This document shows positions 1 to 7,466 of a DNA stretch of 7,522 nucleotides, piece after piece. The stretch spans positions 1 to 7,522 of the forward strand of contig JACQDO010000075.1 of NCBI GenBank assembly GCA_016201085.1, in the 5' to 3' direction. Below the pieces are notes generated by a model. That model ran no database searches. It was not told where the DNA came from and was given only the letters and a program-made list of their open reading frames with translations. This stretch comes from Hyphomicrobiales bacterium. GTDB taxonomy: Bacteria; Pseudomonadota; Alphaproteobacteria; Rhizobiales; Xanthobacteraceae. The first letter of the stretch is position 1, and each line of letters opens with the position of its first letter. The translations under genes and the position numbers were made by a program.

Positions 1-142
1 CACGGCCCGGGGACTACCCAAATGCGATACTTCGCGGCGTATGTCCGTATTGTCGGGTCAACAATTGTTCGGGCAAATATCCGGCGGCGGCAACGCCCGG
101 GAGGATGCGTCGATCGTCCCGCAGCCCGCGCTAGAGCGCCGC
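1..142. other. Non-coding stretch downstream of rho
   Basis: No convincing gene is seen here on either strand. It follows the rho stop codon on the minus strand and holds a short inverted repeat, GCGCT-AG-AGCGC (128-139), which lacks a T-tract in the direction of rho transcription and is therefore a poor intrinsic terminator. A 10-bp palindrome AACAATTGTT lies at 60-69. In many alphaproteobacteria the gene after rho is mnmE (a tRNA modification GTPase); its start, if present, would lie beyond base 1. The stretch may therefore carry that gene's promoter, but no box pair is good enough to call. Confidence 0.5.
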
Positions 143-1536
<1,394 letters not shown>

Positions 1537-1540
<4 letters not shown>

Positions 1541-1626
1541 TTCCGTTCAATCATTTGGAATTGGGGGGTGGGCAATTGGCGGGAACCGGCGGACGCGTCT
1601 TGCGGCGCGCGGGCGGACTCCCCCAT
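1537..1626 (-). CDS. Possible 29-residue leader peptide of rho
   Basis: A 29-codon ORF begins ATG GGG GAG and ends in a TGA that overlaps the rho start codon as ATGA. This arrangement would allow translational coupling. Rho itself has only a weak ribosome-binding sequence (ACGGA), which makes coupling attractive; the ORF has an AGG five bases before its ATG. The peptide is polar and Pro/Gln-containing, with no recognisable domain. E. coli rho also has an annotated leader peptide gene (rhoL, 33 codons), but no sequence similarity is claimed. It could equally be a chance ORF in GC-rich DNA. Confidence 0.25.
1551..1590 (-). promoter_or_regulatory. C-rich, G-poor tract in rho leader (candidate Rho loading site)
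   Basis: Read on the minus strand, this 40-base segment just before the rho start has 18 C and 6 G and includes a run of six C. C-over-G bubbles of this kind are typical of rut sites, where Rho loads on RNA. E. coli rho is known to be autoregulated by Rho-dependent termination in its leader, so a similar feedback is a reasonable inference. Position and composition are seen; function is inferred. Confidence 0.3.
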
Positions 1627-1644
1627 GGAACCTGACTTATCGTT

Positions 1645-1697
1645 CGCCAATCCCGGCCTAGCGCGGGATCGATTCGGGATTTTCTCGGGATTTGGCG
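1645..1697 (-). promoter_or_regulatory. Competing-hairpin structure in the rho leader
   Basis: In the leader RNA (minus strand) three ATCCCG copies (plus-strand CGGGAT at 1686-1691, 1675-1680 and 1664-1669) are spaced exactly 11 bases apart. They are followed by one complementary CGGGAT partner (plus-strand ATCCCG at 1650-1655). The outermost copy extends the pairing: CGCCAAATCCCG (1686-1697) against CGGGATTGGCG (1645-1655), 11 pairs with a one-base bulge and a 30-base loop. The inner copies give 6-7 pairs with loops of 8 or 19 bases. Only one of the three can pair at a time. No U-tract follows, so it is not an intrinsic terminator. It may be an attenuation or RNA-stability element. Confidence 0.45.
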
Positions 1698-1756
1698 GAC
1701 CGGCCGCGAGATACCGCAGCCGCTGGTCGCCCTTAAAGTTGGACGCTTACGACCCT

Positions 1757-1785
1757 TATGTAGCCAATGGGCGCCGCCGCGTCAA
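1757..1785 (-). promoter_or_regulatory. Putative sigma70-type promoter of rho
   Basis: On the minus strand there is TTGACG (1780-1785), a 17-base spacer, then TACATA (1757-1762). Both boxes are close to the housekeeping consensus and the spacing is optimal. Transcription would start near 1750 and give a leader of about 210 bases before the rho ATG. The promoter lies in the 276-base gap after hemJ, so rho can be expressed apart from hemJ. Confidence 0.55.
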
Positions 1786-1816
1786 TGCATGACGGCTAAT
1801 TTATTTCCCGTCCTGG

Positions 1817-2257
1817 TCAGAACGGCTTGACGATCACCAGAATGACTATGGCGATCAGCAGCAGGGTCGGGATTTCGTTTGCGATGCGGTAGAACTTCGC
1901 CGGCCGCGTGTTGCGGTCGGCGGCGAAATCCTTGCGCCAGCGCGCCATCCTGTGGTGCAGCCAGGTGAGCGCGACCACCAGCGCCAGCTTGCCGTGCAGC
2001 CAGCCCTGCGACCAGTCCTGCACCCATAGCAGAGCGAGACCGAAGATCCACACCGCGCCCATCGCCGGGTTCATGATGGCGCGCAGCAGCCGGCGCTCCA
2101 TCGCCTTGAGCGTCTCCGACAGCTCCGAGCCCGGTTGTGCACTGCAATGATAGACGAACAACCGCGGCAGATAGAGCAGCCCCGCCATCCAGGCGACGAC
2201 GGCGATGACGTGCAGCGCCTTGATCCACGGGTACCAGGCGACGATGAGATCGGACAT
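1817..2257 (-). CDS. hemJ: Protoporphyrinogen IX oxidase HemJ
   Basis: HemJ oxidises protoporphyrinogen IX to protoporphyrin IX, the step before iron insertion. It is a small integral inner-membrane protein that binds heme b (family known from Acinetobacter and Synechocystis). The 146-residue product matches the family length. It opens with WIKALHVIAVVAWMAGLLYLPRLFVYH (read in pieces, residues 11-37), which carries the conserved His16 and the LPRLFVYH motif with His37. The motif ERRLLRAIMNP (54-64) follows, then a second membrane segment near 66-79, WLHGK (86-90) leading into a third (about 89-102), and a final hydrophobic segment (130-144). That makes four predicted membrane segments. It is the first minus-strand gene after the divergent intergenic region and lies 276 bases before rho. 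HemH, usually a close neighbour, is here about 4.1 kb away behind two opposite-strand genes. Confidence 0.93.
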   Translation of the reverse strand: MSDLIVAWYPWIKALHVIAVVAWMAGLLYLPRLFVYHCSAQPGSELSETLKAMERRLLRAIMNPAMGAVWIFGLALLWVQDWSQGWLHGKLALVVALTWLHHRMARWRKDFAADRNTRPAKFYRIANEIPTLLLIAIVILVIVKPF

Positions 2258-2258
2258 G

Positions 2259-2287
2259 TTGCCTGCCAGGCGTTTCGGCGTTCTAAT
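2259..2287 (+). promoter_or_regulatory. Possible promoter of the hydrolase gene
   Basis: TTGCCT (2259-2264), a 17-base spacer, then TCTAAT (2282-2287) lies 61 bases before the hydrolase ATG. The -35 box touches the hemJ start codon. The -10 box falls inside the first copy of the CGTTCTAATA repeat. The match is weaker than for the rho and hemJ promoters. Confidence 0.25.
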
Positions 2288-2302
2288 ATCGCCGTTCTAA
2301 TA
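2279..2302. repeat. 10-bp direct repeat CGTTCTAATA in the divergent promoter region
   Basis: CGTTCTAATA occurs at 2279-2288 and again at 2293-2302, identical, with a 14-base period. Each copy overlaps a putative -10 box: the first for the plus-strand hydrolase, the second for the minus-strand hemJ. It could be an operator for a regulator controlling both directions, or simply AT-rich promoter sequence that happens to repeat. Confidence 0.5.
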
Positions 2303-2325
2303 ACAGCCGCACTGCGGGGCGACAA
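2297..2325 (-). promoter_or_regulatory. Putative sigma70-type promoter of hemJ
   Basis: On the minus strand there is TTGTCG (2320-2325), a 17-base spacer, then TATTAG (2297-2302). Transcription would start near 2290, about 33 bases before the hemJ ATG. A private promoter is expected because the opposite-strand genes cut hemJ off from hemE and hemH. Confidence 0.4.
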
Positions 2326-2336
2326 TCCGCGGCTTT

Positions 2337-2343
2337 GGGGAGG
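2337..2343 (+). promoter_or_regulatory. Ribosome-binding site of the hydrolase gene
   Basis: GGGGAGG, a strong Shine-Dalgarno match, lies five bases before the ATG at 2349 and fixes that start. The nearby minus-strand genes have much weaker sites. Confidence 0.8.
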
Positions 2344-2348
2344 ATATC

Positions 2349-4499
2349 ATGCGATCCGCAATTGGCTTTGCGTCGCGTCTGCTCGGCGCCGCTGCGGCGC
2401 TCGGCGCGTTGATCGACGCCGGCGCGCCGCCGGCCGAGGCGCGCATCACCAAGATCGAGATCGCCAAAAGCCAGCCCGCCTTCGGCGGGCAGAGCTTCGG
2501 CACGACCGGCGCCTATGAGCGGCTGTCCGGCCGCGCTTATGGCGAGGTCGATCCGGCGCTACCCGGCAACGCGATCATCCAGGACCTGCATCTCGCCCCG
2601 CGCAACGCGCGCGGCCTGGTCGAATACGCGACCGACATCGAGATCCTGCGCCCGGCCGACTTTGCCCGCGGCAACCGCGTGCTGCTGTTCGAGGTGCTCA
2701 ATCGCGGCAACAAGCTGTCCCCGGGCGCCTTCAATATCGGCATTGCGCCAGTGACCGCCGACCGCAACGCGCTGACCACGCCCGGCGACGGCCATCTGAT
2801 GGGCGAGGGCTACACGATCGTCTGGTACGGCTGGCAGGCCGACGTGCTGCCGGGCGTGAACCGCCTTACACTGTCCGTGCCGGCCGCCAAGAATCCCGAC
2901 GGCTCGCCGGTCACCGGCATCGTCCGCACCGAGCTGACGACTCCGGCGCCGACCAGGACATTGAACCTCTCCAGCGGCTGGTTCACCGGGCTCAATCACA
3001 GCTCGTATCCGACTGCCAGCAGCGACAACCGCGCGCCGTCCGTCGACGGCTTCGTGCCGACACTGACGGTCCGGGCACACGAGCAGGAACCTCGCGCGGC
3101 AATTCCCAATAGCGAATGGTCGTTCGGCGCCTGCGCCGATGGCGGCGCGGCGACGCCAAGCGAAACGCAGATCTGCTACCCGGCCGGCTTCCTTCCCGGC
3201 CGTCTCTACGAGCTGACCTATCGTGCCAAGGATCCGCTGGTCATGGGCCTCGGCTTCGCCGCGACGCGCGACTTGGCGAGCTTCCTGCGCAGCGAGCCGC
3301 GCGACAGCCAGGGCACGGCCAATCCCGTGTTCCGCGACAACCAGGTCGCGGTCATCTTCGGCTCCTCGCAAAGCGGCCGCATGATCCGCAGCCTGATCCA
3401 GCTCGGCTTTAACCAGGACGAGGGCGGCCGCCGCGTGTTCGCCGGCGCCTATCCGCATATCGGCGGCGGCCTGATGCCGCTCAATATCCGCTTTGCCCAG
3501 CCGGGACGCGCCTGGGGCGACCAGGTCGACCATCTGTTCCCCGCCTACGACTTCCCGTTCACCTATGCGCGGCAGACCGATCCGCTGTCGCAGCGCACCC
3601 AGGGCTTGCTCGACCGCTGCAACGCAACCGACACCTGCCCGCGCATCTTCCACGTGGCGACCGCGCTCGAGATGTGGGAAGGCCGCCAGTCGCTCGGCCT
3701 CACCGATCCGCTCGGCCAGCGCGATGTTGCCGATCCCGACAACGTGCGCACGTTCATCATGGTGTCGACGCAGCACGGCGCGGCGCCGCTGCCGCTCGCC
3801 ACGCAGCAGCCCTTCGGCAATTGCCAGCAACAGCCCAATCCCAATCCGCAGATCTTCACCATGCGCGCGCTGCTCGGCGCCTTCACCGCCTGGGTCCGTG
3901 ACGACAAGCTGCCGCCGAACTCGGCCGTGCCCCGCATCGCCGAGGGCACGTTGACGCCGCCCGACCAGGTCCGCTTTCCGCCGATTCCGGCCAACGAGTA
4001 TGGCGGCGTGTCGCGCCCCGCCATGCGCTTCCTGCGCGTGCACAATCCGCTTCACGTCCTCGATTACGGGCCGTTCTACAACGCGGCGGACAGCAGCGGC
4101 GTTCTGCGCGAGCCGCCGAAGGTGCAGAGCGCGGCCTACGGCTTGTTGATGCCGCAGGTCGATGCCGACGGCAACGATCTGGGCGGCCTCCGCTCGCTGC
4201 AGCTCCAGGTGCCGATCGGCACCTATACCGGCTGGAATCTCGGCCGCGCCGACCGCTTCGAGAACGGCTTCTGCAGCTTGCAGGGCTCGTTTGTGCCGTT
4301 CGCGCGCACCCGCGCCGAGCGCATGACTTCAGGCGATCCGCGCCCGTCGCTCGAGGAGCGCTACCCGACCGCCGAGGCCTACGCCGCCGCCGTGCGCCGC
4401 GCCGCCGACGAGCTGGTGTCGCAGCGCTTCCTGCTGCCGGCCGACGCGGCGATTTTAATGGCCGACGCCGCGCTCAACGGCATCCGCCAGGGGCCGTAG
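2349..4499 (+). CDS. Exported alpha/beta hydrolase-domain protein (Abhydrolase_10-like)
   Basis: The 716-residue product resembles the large alpha/beta hydrolase-domain proteins (Pfam Abhydrolase_10 type) found in many alphaproteobacteria; the natural substrates of these proteins are mostly unknown. Residues 1-31 look like a signal peptide ending AEA, so the protein is probably periplasmic or secreted. The nucleophile region is FGSSQSGRM, with G338, S340 and S342. It corresponds to the family's GxSQSGR motif; S340 (by analogy with cutinase-type GYSQG) or S342 could be the nucleophile. The acid and histidine of the triad were not placed with confidence. Other marked stretches are the N-terminal FGGQSFGTTGAYERLSGR (45-62) and HNPLHVLDYGPF near 567-578. 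There are exactly six cysteines (262, 276, 424, 430, 492, 642), all after the signal peptide, which fits up to three disulfides. Base composition matches its neighbours, so there is no sign of recent transfer. Esterase-like activity is inferred only. Confidence 0.85.
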   Translation: MRSAIGFASRLLGAAAALGALIDAGAPPAEARITKIEIAKSQPAFGGQSFGTTGAYERLSGRAYGEVDPALPGNAIIQDLHLAPRNARGLVEYATDIEILRPADFARGNRVLLFEVLNRGNKLSPGAFNIGIAPVTADRNALTTPGDGHLMGEGYTIVWYGWQADVLPGVNRLTLSVPAAKNPDGSPVTGIVRTELTTPAPTRTLNLSSGWFTGLNHSSYPTASSDNRAPSVDGFVPTLTVRAHEQEPRAAIPNSEWSFGACADGGAATPSETQICYPAGFLPGRLYELTYRAKDPLVMGLGFAATRDLASFLRSEPRDSQGTANPVFRDNQVAVIFGSSQSGRMIRSLIQLGFNQDEGGRRVFAGAYPHIGGGLMPLNIRFAQPGRAWGDQVDHLFPAYDFPFTYARQTDPLSQRTQGLLDRCNATDTCPRIFHVATALEMWEGRQSLGLTDPLGQRDVADPDNVRTFIMVSTQHGAAPLPLATQQPFGNCQQQPNPNPQIFTMRALLGAFTAWVRDDKLPPNSAVPRIAEGTLTPPDQVRFPPIPANEYGGVSRPAMRFLRVHNPLHVLDYGPFYNAADSSGVLREPPKVQSAAYGLLMPQVDADGNDLGGLRSLQLQVPIGTYTGWNLGRADRFENGFCSLQGSFVPFARTRAERMTSGDPRPSLEERYPTAEAYAAAVRRAADELVSQRFLLPADAAILMADAALNGIRQGP

Positions 4500-4526
4500 G
4501 CAGCGCCCAGTAGTCTTTTGCTTTTT

Positions 4527-4555
4527 GTACGGGCGGGTTTCAAACCCGCCCCTAC
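4527..4555. repeat. GC-rich hairpin, REP-like palindrome
   Basis: GGGCGGG (4531-4537) pairs with CCCGCCC (4545-4551), and the pairing can continue through TTT/AAA to a single central C (4541). GTA (4527-4529) and TAC (4553-4555) pair outside one C-C mismatch. No T-run follows on either strand (the T-rich stretch precedes the hairpin on the plus strand), so it is not a standard terminator. Its shape, GTAC-GGGCGGG-loop-CCCGCCCC-TAC, recalls dispersed extragenic palindromes. It lies 28 bases after the hydrolase stop and may still stabilise the mRNA end. Confidence 0.6.
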
Positions 4556-4589
4556 GGCCGGTCCAACATCACGCGTCGCACGCTTCCCC

Positions 4590-4601
4590 AAGCAATTGCT
4601 T
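4590..4601. repeat. 12-bp perfect palindrome AAGCAATTGCTT
   Basis: A perfect 12-base dyad lies 50 bases before the amidase start, in the only AT-rich part of this gap. It could be an operator for the amidase gene. No clear -35/-10 pair was found beside it. Confidence 0.3.
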
Positions 4602-4639
4602 TCGTAGATGATCGCCGCTCACGCGGCGTGTCCGGTTCC

Positions 4640-4647
4640 AGGGGAGG
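4640..4647 (+). promoter_or_regulatory. Ribosome-binding site that decides the amidase start
   Basis: AGGGGAGG ends four bases before a GTG at 4652. This strong Shine-Dalgarno match lies inside the reading frame opened by an earlier GTG at 4628, so the earlier codon is unlikely to be the true start. The next candidate, ATG at 4676, has no ribosome site. Confidence 0.75.
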
Positions 4648-4651
4648 TATT

Positions 4652-6331
4652 GTGATCTTCCGTTCCTATATCGCGATGTCGATTATAGCGTGCATCGCGC
4701 TGGCCCCGATCCTGGCCGCGCCTGTTGTTCATGCGGAGGGAAATGTGTGCGTCGAGAATGCGACGATCAGCGAACTGCAAGAGGCCTTGGCCGCCGGGCG
4801 GACCAATGCGACCGAGCTGACGCGCGCCTATCTGGCGCGCATCGCGGCTTATGACCGCGCCGGACCCGGCCTCAATGCCGTGCGCGAGATCAATCCGGAT
4901 GCGCTCGCCATTGCGGCGAAGCTCGACAAGACGAAGCCGGACAAGCGCCGGCCGCTGGCCGGCATCCCGATCCTGCTCAAGGACAACATCGCCACCGGCG
5001 ACGCGCAGCACACCACCGCCGGCTCGCTGGCGCTGGAAGATGCGCGGGCCAAGCGCGATGCGACGGTAACGGCGCGGCTGCGGCGTGCCGGGGCGGTCAT
5101 CCTCGGCAAGGCCAATCTCACCGAGTTCGCCAACATCCTCGCCGTCGGCATGCCCTCGGGCTACTCCTCGCTCGGCGGCCAGGTGCGCAACCCTTACGCG
5201 ACCGAGCTCGACGACAAAGGCGTGCCGATCGTGCTGACCGGCGGCTCGAGCGCCGGCTCGGCGGTGGCGACGGCGGCGGGACTGGCGGCCGCCGCGATCG
5301 GCACCGAGACCTCCGGCTCGCTGCTGTCGCCGGCGAGCCAGAACGGCGTCGTCACGGTGAAGCCGACGGTCGGCCTGATCAGCCGCGCCGGCATCGTGCC
5401 GATCGCCGCCAGCCAGGACACCGCCGGCCCGATGACCCGCACCGTGCGCGACGCGGCGATCCTACTCAACGTGCTGGCCGCGCCCGATCCGCGCGACCCG
5501 GCGACGCAGCAGCAGAAACGCCCGGCCGACTACACCAGCTTCCTCGATAAGGATGGACTGCGCGGCGCGCGCATCGGCGTGCCGAGCGATTCCGCCGATC
5601 CCGGTAACGACGTCTATTACCGTCCGCTGCCGCCGCGCGCGGCCACGGTGATGCGCGCCGCGATCGCCGCATTGGAAGCGGCAGGCGCGACAATTGTCCG
5701 CGCCAACATCCCGACACCAGGTTGGATCGGCGGTCCGGGCACGGAGATTGCCATCCTCAATCGCAACCCGGAAAGTCCGAACAAGAACCAAGTGCAACGG
5801 CTGCCGATCGTCTTCGTCTACGAGTTGAAGCACGATCTCAACGTCTATCTGCGCGACTGGGCGAAGGGGACGAAGATGCGGAACATGGCCGACATCGTCG
5901 CCTTCAACCAGGCGAACGCCGCGCGGGCGCTGCGTTTCGGCCAGGATATTTTTCTCGCGGCGAACGAGACGCGCGGCGACCTCAGCGAGGCGGAATACAT
6001 CTCGGCCCGGCGCCTCGATTTGCGTCATTCGCGCAAGTTTGGTCTCGACGCCTATATGGACCGCCACAAGCTCGACGCGGTGCTGTTCCCCGGCACCACC
6101 GGCGCATCGATCGCCGCCAAGGCCGGCTATCCCAGCGTCCAGGTGCCGGCCGGCTTTGTCGCCGGCATCGGCCAGAAACAGACGCCGGACTATCCCTACG
6201 GCGCGACCTTTACCGGCCGCGCCTGGAACGAGCCCACGCTGCTGCGCCTCGCCTACGCCTTCGAGCAGGCGACCAAGGCGCGCCGCATGCCGCCGGGCGT
6301 GCCGCCGCTCGATCCTGGTTGCACGCGTTAG
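4652..6331 (+). CDS. Exported amidase-signature family hydrolase
   Basis: Amidase-signature enzymes cleave amide (sometimes ester) bonds with a Ser-cisSer-Lys triad. The product has 559 residues from the GTG at 4652, chosen for its strong ribosome site. All triad parts are visible: Lys110 in PILLKDN, the cis-Ser199 in TGGSSAGSA, and nucleophile Ser223 in [13 protein letters not shown]. The Ser-to-Ser distance of 24 equals that in FAAH and malonamidase E2. The C-terminal block [20 protein letters not shown] is also typical. A signal peptide (about 1-28, core [22 protein letters not shown]) implies export. The mature protein has only two cysteines, C33 near the start and C557 three residues from the end, which could form a disulfide joining the termini. 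The substrate is unknown: amide, peptide or oligomer hydrolases all occur in this family, and a GatA role is excluded by the signal peptide and context. It follows the hydrolase by 152 bases and meets hemH tail to tail. Confidence 0.92.
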   Translation: MIFRSYIAMSIIACIALAPILAAPVVHAEGNVCVENATISELQEALAAGRTNATELTRAYLARIAAYDRAGPGLNAVREINPDALAIAAKLDKTKPDKRRPLAGIPILLKDNIATGDAQHTTAGSLALEDARAKRDATVTARLRRAGAVILGKANLTEFANILAVGMPSGYSSLGGQVRNPYATELDDKGVPIVLTGGSSAGSAVATAAGLAAAAIGTETSGSLLSPASQNGVVTVKPTVGLISRAGIVPIAASQDTAGPMTRTVRDAAILLNVLAAPDPRDPATQQQKRPADYTSFLDKDGLRGARIGVPSDSADPGNDVYYRPLPPRAATVMRAAIAALEAAGATIVRANIPTPGWIGGPGTEIAILNRNPESPNKNQVQRLPIVFVYELKHDLNVYLRDWAKGTKMRNMADIVAFNQANAARALRFGQDIFLAANETRGDLSEAEYISARRLDLRHSRKFGLDAYMDRHKLDAVLFPGTTGASIAAKAGYPSVQVPAGFVAGIGQKQTPDYPYGATFTGRAWNEPTLLRLAYAFEQATKARRMPPGVPPLDPGCTR

Positions 6332-6334
6332 AGA

Positions 6335-7363
6335 CTACGCCGCCTCGCGCTGGCCGCAGCGGGTGAGCGAGGCCGGACAACACTCGCCGGCGCACCATGG
6401 CTCTCCCGGCTTGTGGCGCAGCGTGCGGCGCACGAGGTCGGCGAGGCCGGCAATGAAAGCGGGCCGCGTGCCGACGGTCGGCACCCGCGCGTAGTAGGGC
6501 ACGCCCGCCGCCGCCGCATGCTTGCGGTAGGTGATGTCGAGCTCGACCAGCGTCTCCGAATGCTCGGAAACGAAGGCGATCGGCACGACGACCAGCGGCA
6601 CGCGCTCGCGGCCGGCGCGCGCGATCTCGTCGTCGGTATAGGGGCCGATCCATTCGAGCGGCCCCACCCGGCTCTGATAGCACACCTGCCAATCGAGCCC
6701 GACGATACCGAGCGCGTCGACCACCGAAGCGGCCGTCTGCTCGACCTGCCACTGATACGGGTCGCCGCCGTCGACCACCCGCTTCGGCAGGACATGCGCC
6801 GAAAACAACACGCGCGATCTTGCCGGCGCCGCATTCAGCGCGACACGGGTGAGCGCGGCGAGTGCCGCGATGAAACCGAGCTCGGCCGGATAGCAGCAGA
6901 TCGTATGCACCGGCGCGGTCAGTCCCGCACGCGAAGCCGCGCGCGCCCACGCGGCGCAGGACGAACCCGTCGTCGTCGTCGAGTATTGCGGATAAAGCGG
7001 CAGCAGCACGATCCGCTCCGGCTGGAATTCCTTGACCTCGGCCGCGACCTCGTCGCTCAGCGGATGCCAGTAGCGCATGGCCGTGAACACATCGACGGTG
7101 CCGATATCGCGCAGCGCACCCTTGAGGGCCACCGCCTGCGCCACCGTGTTGTCGAGCAACGGCGAGCCGCCACCGAGCTGCGCATAGATCTCGCTTGCCA
7201 GCCTGGCCCGGCGTGCGGCCAGCGTCCGCGCCAGCAAGCGGCGCAGCGGTCCCGGCAGGCCGATGATCGCCGGATCGTTGAACAGGTTGAACAGGAACGG
7301 CTGCACGGATTCGAGCCGGTCCGGCCCGCCGAGATTGAACAGGACGATGGCGAGGCGGGTCAT
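6335..7363 (-). CDS. hemH: Ferrochelatase HemH, with altered active-site loop and C-terminal cysteine cluster
   Basis: HemH inserts Fe2+ into protoporphyrin IX, the last step of protoheme synthesis, at or near the inner membrane. The 342-residue product is of normal length. It begins with LFNLGGPD (8-15) and has NLFNDPAII (26-34), GGGSPLL (64-70) and LPLYPQYST (121-129). The catalytic histidine is His190 in LFSAHVLPKR, followed by GDPYQWQVEQT (200-210). The second catalytic residue is Glu270 in FVSEHSETLVELD. Family members nearly always read SAHG; here the next residue is Val191. The tail has Cys324, 328, 329 and 336 (C-x3-CC-x6-C). This suits a [2Fe-2S] cluster, which is known in ferrochelatases of Caulobacter and mycobacteria; Cys136, 156 and 157 are possible further ligands. 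The ATG at 7363 gives the standard start but has no clear ribosome site. It lies downstream of hemE and ends three bases from the convergent amidase. Confidence 0.95.
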   Translation of the reverse strand: MTRLAIVLFNLGGPDRLESVQPFLFNLFNDPAIIGLPGPLRRLLARTLAARRARLASEIYAQLGGGSPLLDNTVAQAVALKGALRDIGTVDVFTAMRYWHPLSDEVAAEVKEFQPERIVLLPLYPQYSTTTTGSSCAAWARAASRAGLTAPVHTICCYPAELGFIAALAALTRVALNAAPARSRVLFSAHVLPKRVVDGGDPYQWQVEQTAASVVDALGIVGLDWQVCYQSRVGPLEWIGPYTDDEIARAGRERVPLVVVPIAFVSEHSETLVELDITYRKHAAAAGVPYYARVPTVGTRPAFIAGLADLVRRTLRHKPGEPWCAGECCPASLTRCGQREAA

Positions 7364-7449
7364 CCCGCGGCCGTCACGGCGTTATCCCCATGGATCGCCG
7401 GCTCACGCCGCGGCGCGGCGGCCCGGTGATGACGGTAAAGGTTTTTCAT
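7360..7449 (-). CDS. Possible 29-residue ORF between hemE and hemH
   Basis: An ORF of 29 codons starts ATG AAA AAC CTT TAC 17 bases after the hemE stop. It ends in a TGA overlapping the hemH ATG as ATGA. The peptide is basic and His/Arg/Ala-rich, with no recognised family. A weak GGTGA lies 11 bases before its ATG. HemH lacks its own good ribosome site, so translation through this ORF could feed hemH. It may also be a chance ORF; the 103-base gap otherwise holds nothing. Confidence 0.25.
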   Translation of the reverse strand: MKNLYRHHRAAAPRREPAIHGDNAVTAAG

Positions 7450-7466
7450 TGGCGCCACGGTCACCG

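Noticed and set aside
128..139. Inverted repeat GCGCT-AG-AGCGC as a rho terminator
   Set aside because: Short stem, very small loop and no T-tract after it in the minus direction.
2559..4055. 498-residue minus-strand open frame inside the hydrolase gene
   Set aside because: Long only because GC-rich third positions remove stops; low-complexity Arg/Ala/His composition, while the plus-strand frame has a signal peptide, ribosome site and family motifs.
4628..4651. Earlier GTG start for the amidase (eight extra codons)
   Set aside because: The extension contains the strong Shine-Dalgarno sequence itself, and it would put a glycine/arginine-rich stretch ahead of the signal peptide.
4500..4651. 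Intrinsic terminator after the hydrolase gene
   Set aside because: The hairpin present has its T-rich stretch before, not after, the stem on the plus strand, and an A-rich stretch after it on the minus strand.
5689..5698. Palindrome GACAATTGTC
   Set aside because: Lies within the amidase coding sequence and is explained by codons; similar CAATTG cores elsewhere in the window are too short to be a family.
5462..6067. 201-residue minus-strand open frame inside the amidase gene
   Set aside because: Antisense shadow of a gene with a complete catalytic triad.
6413..7429. 338-residue plus-strand open frame opposite hemH
   Set aside because: Shadow of hemH with no motif and Arg/His-rich composition.
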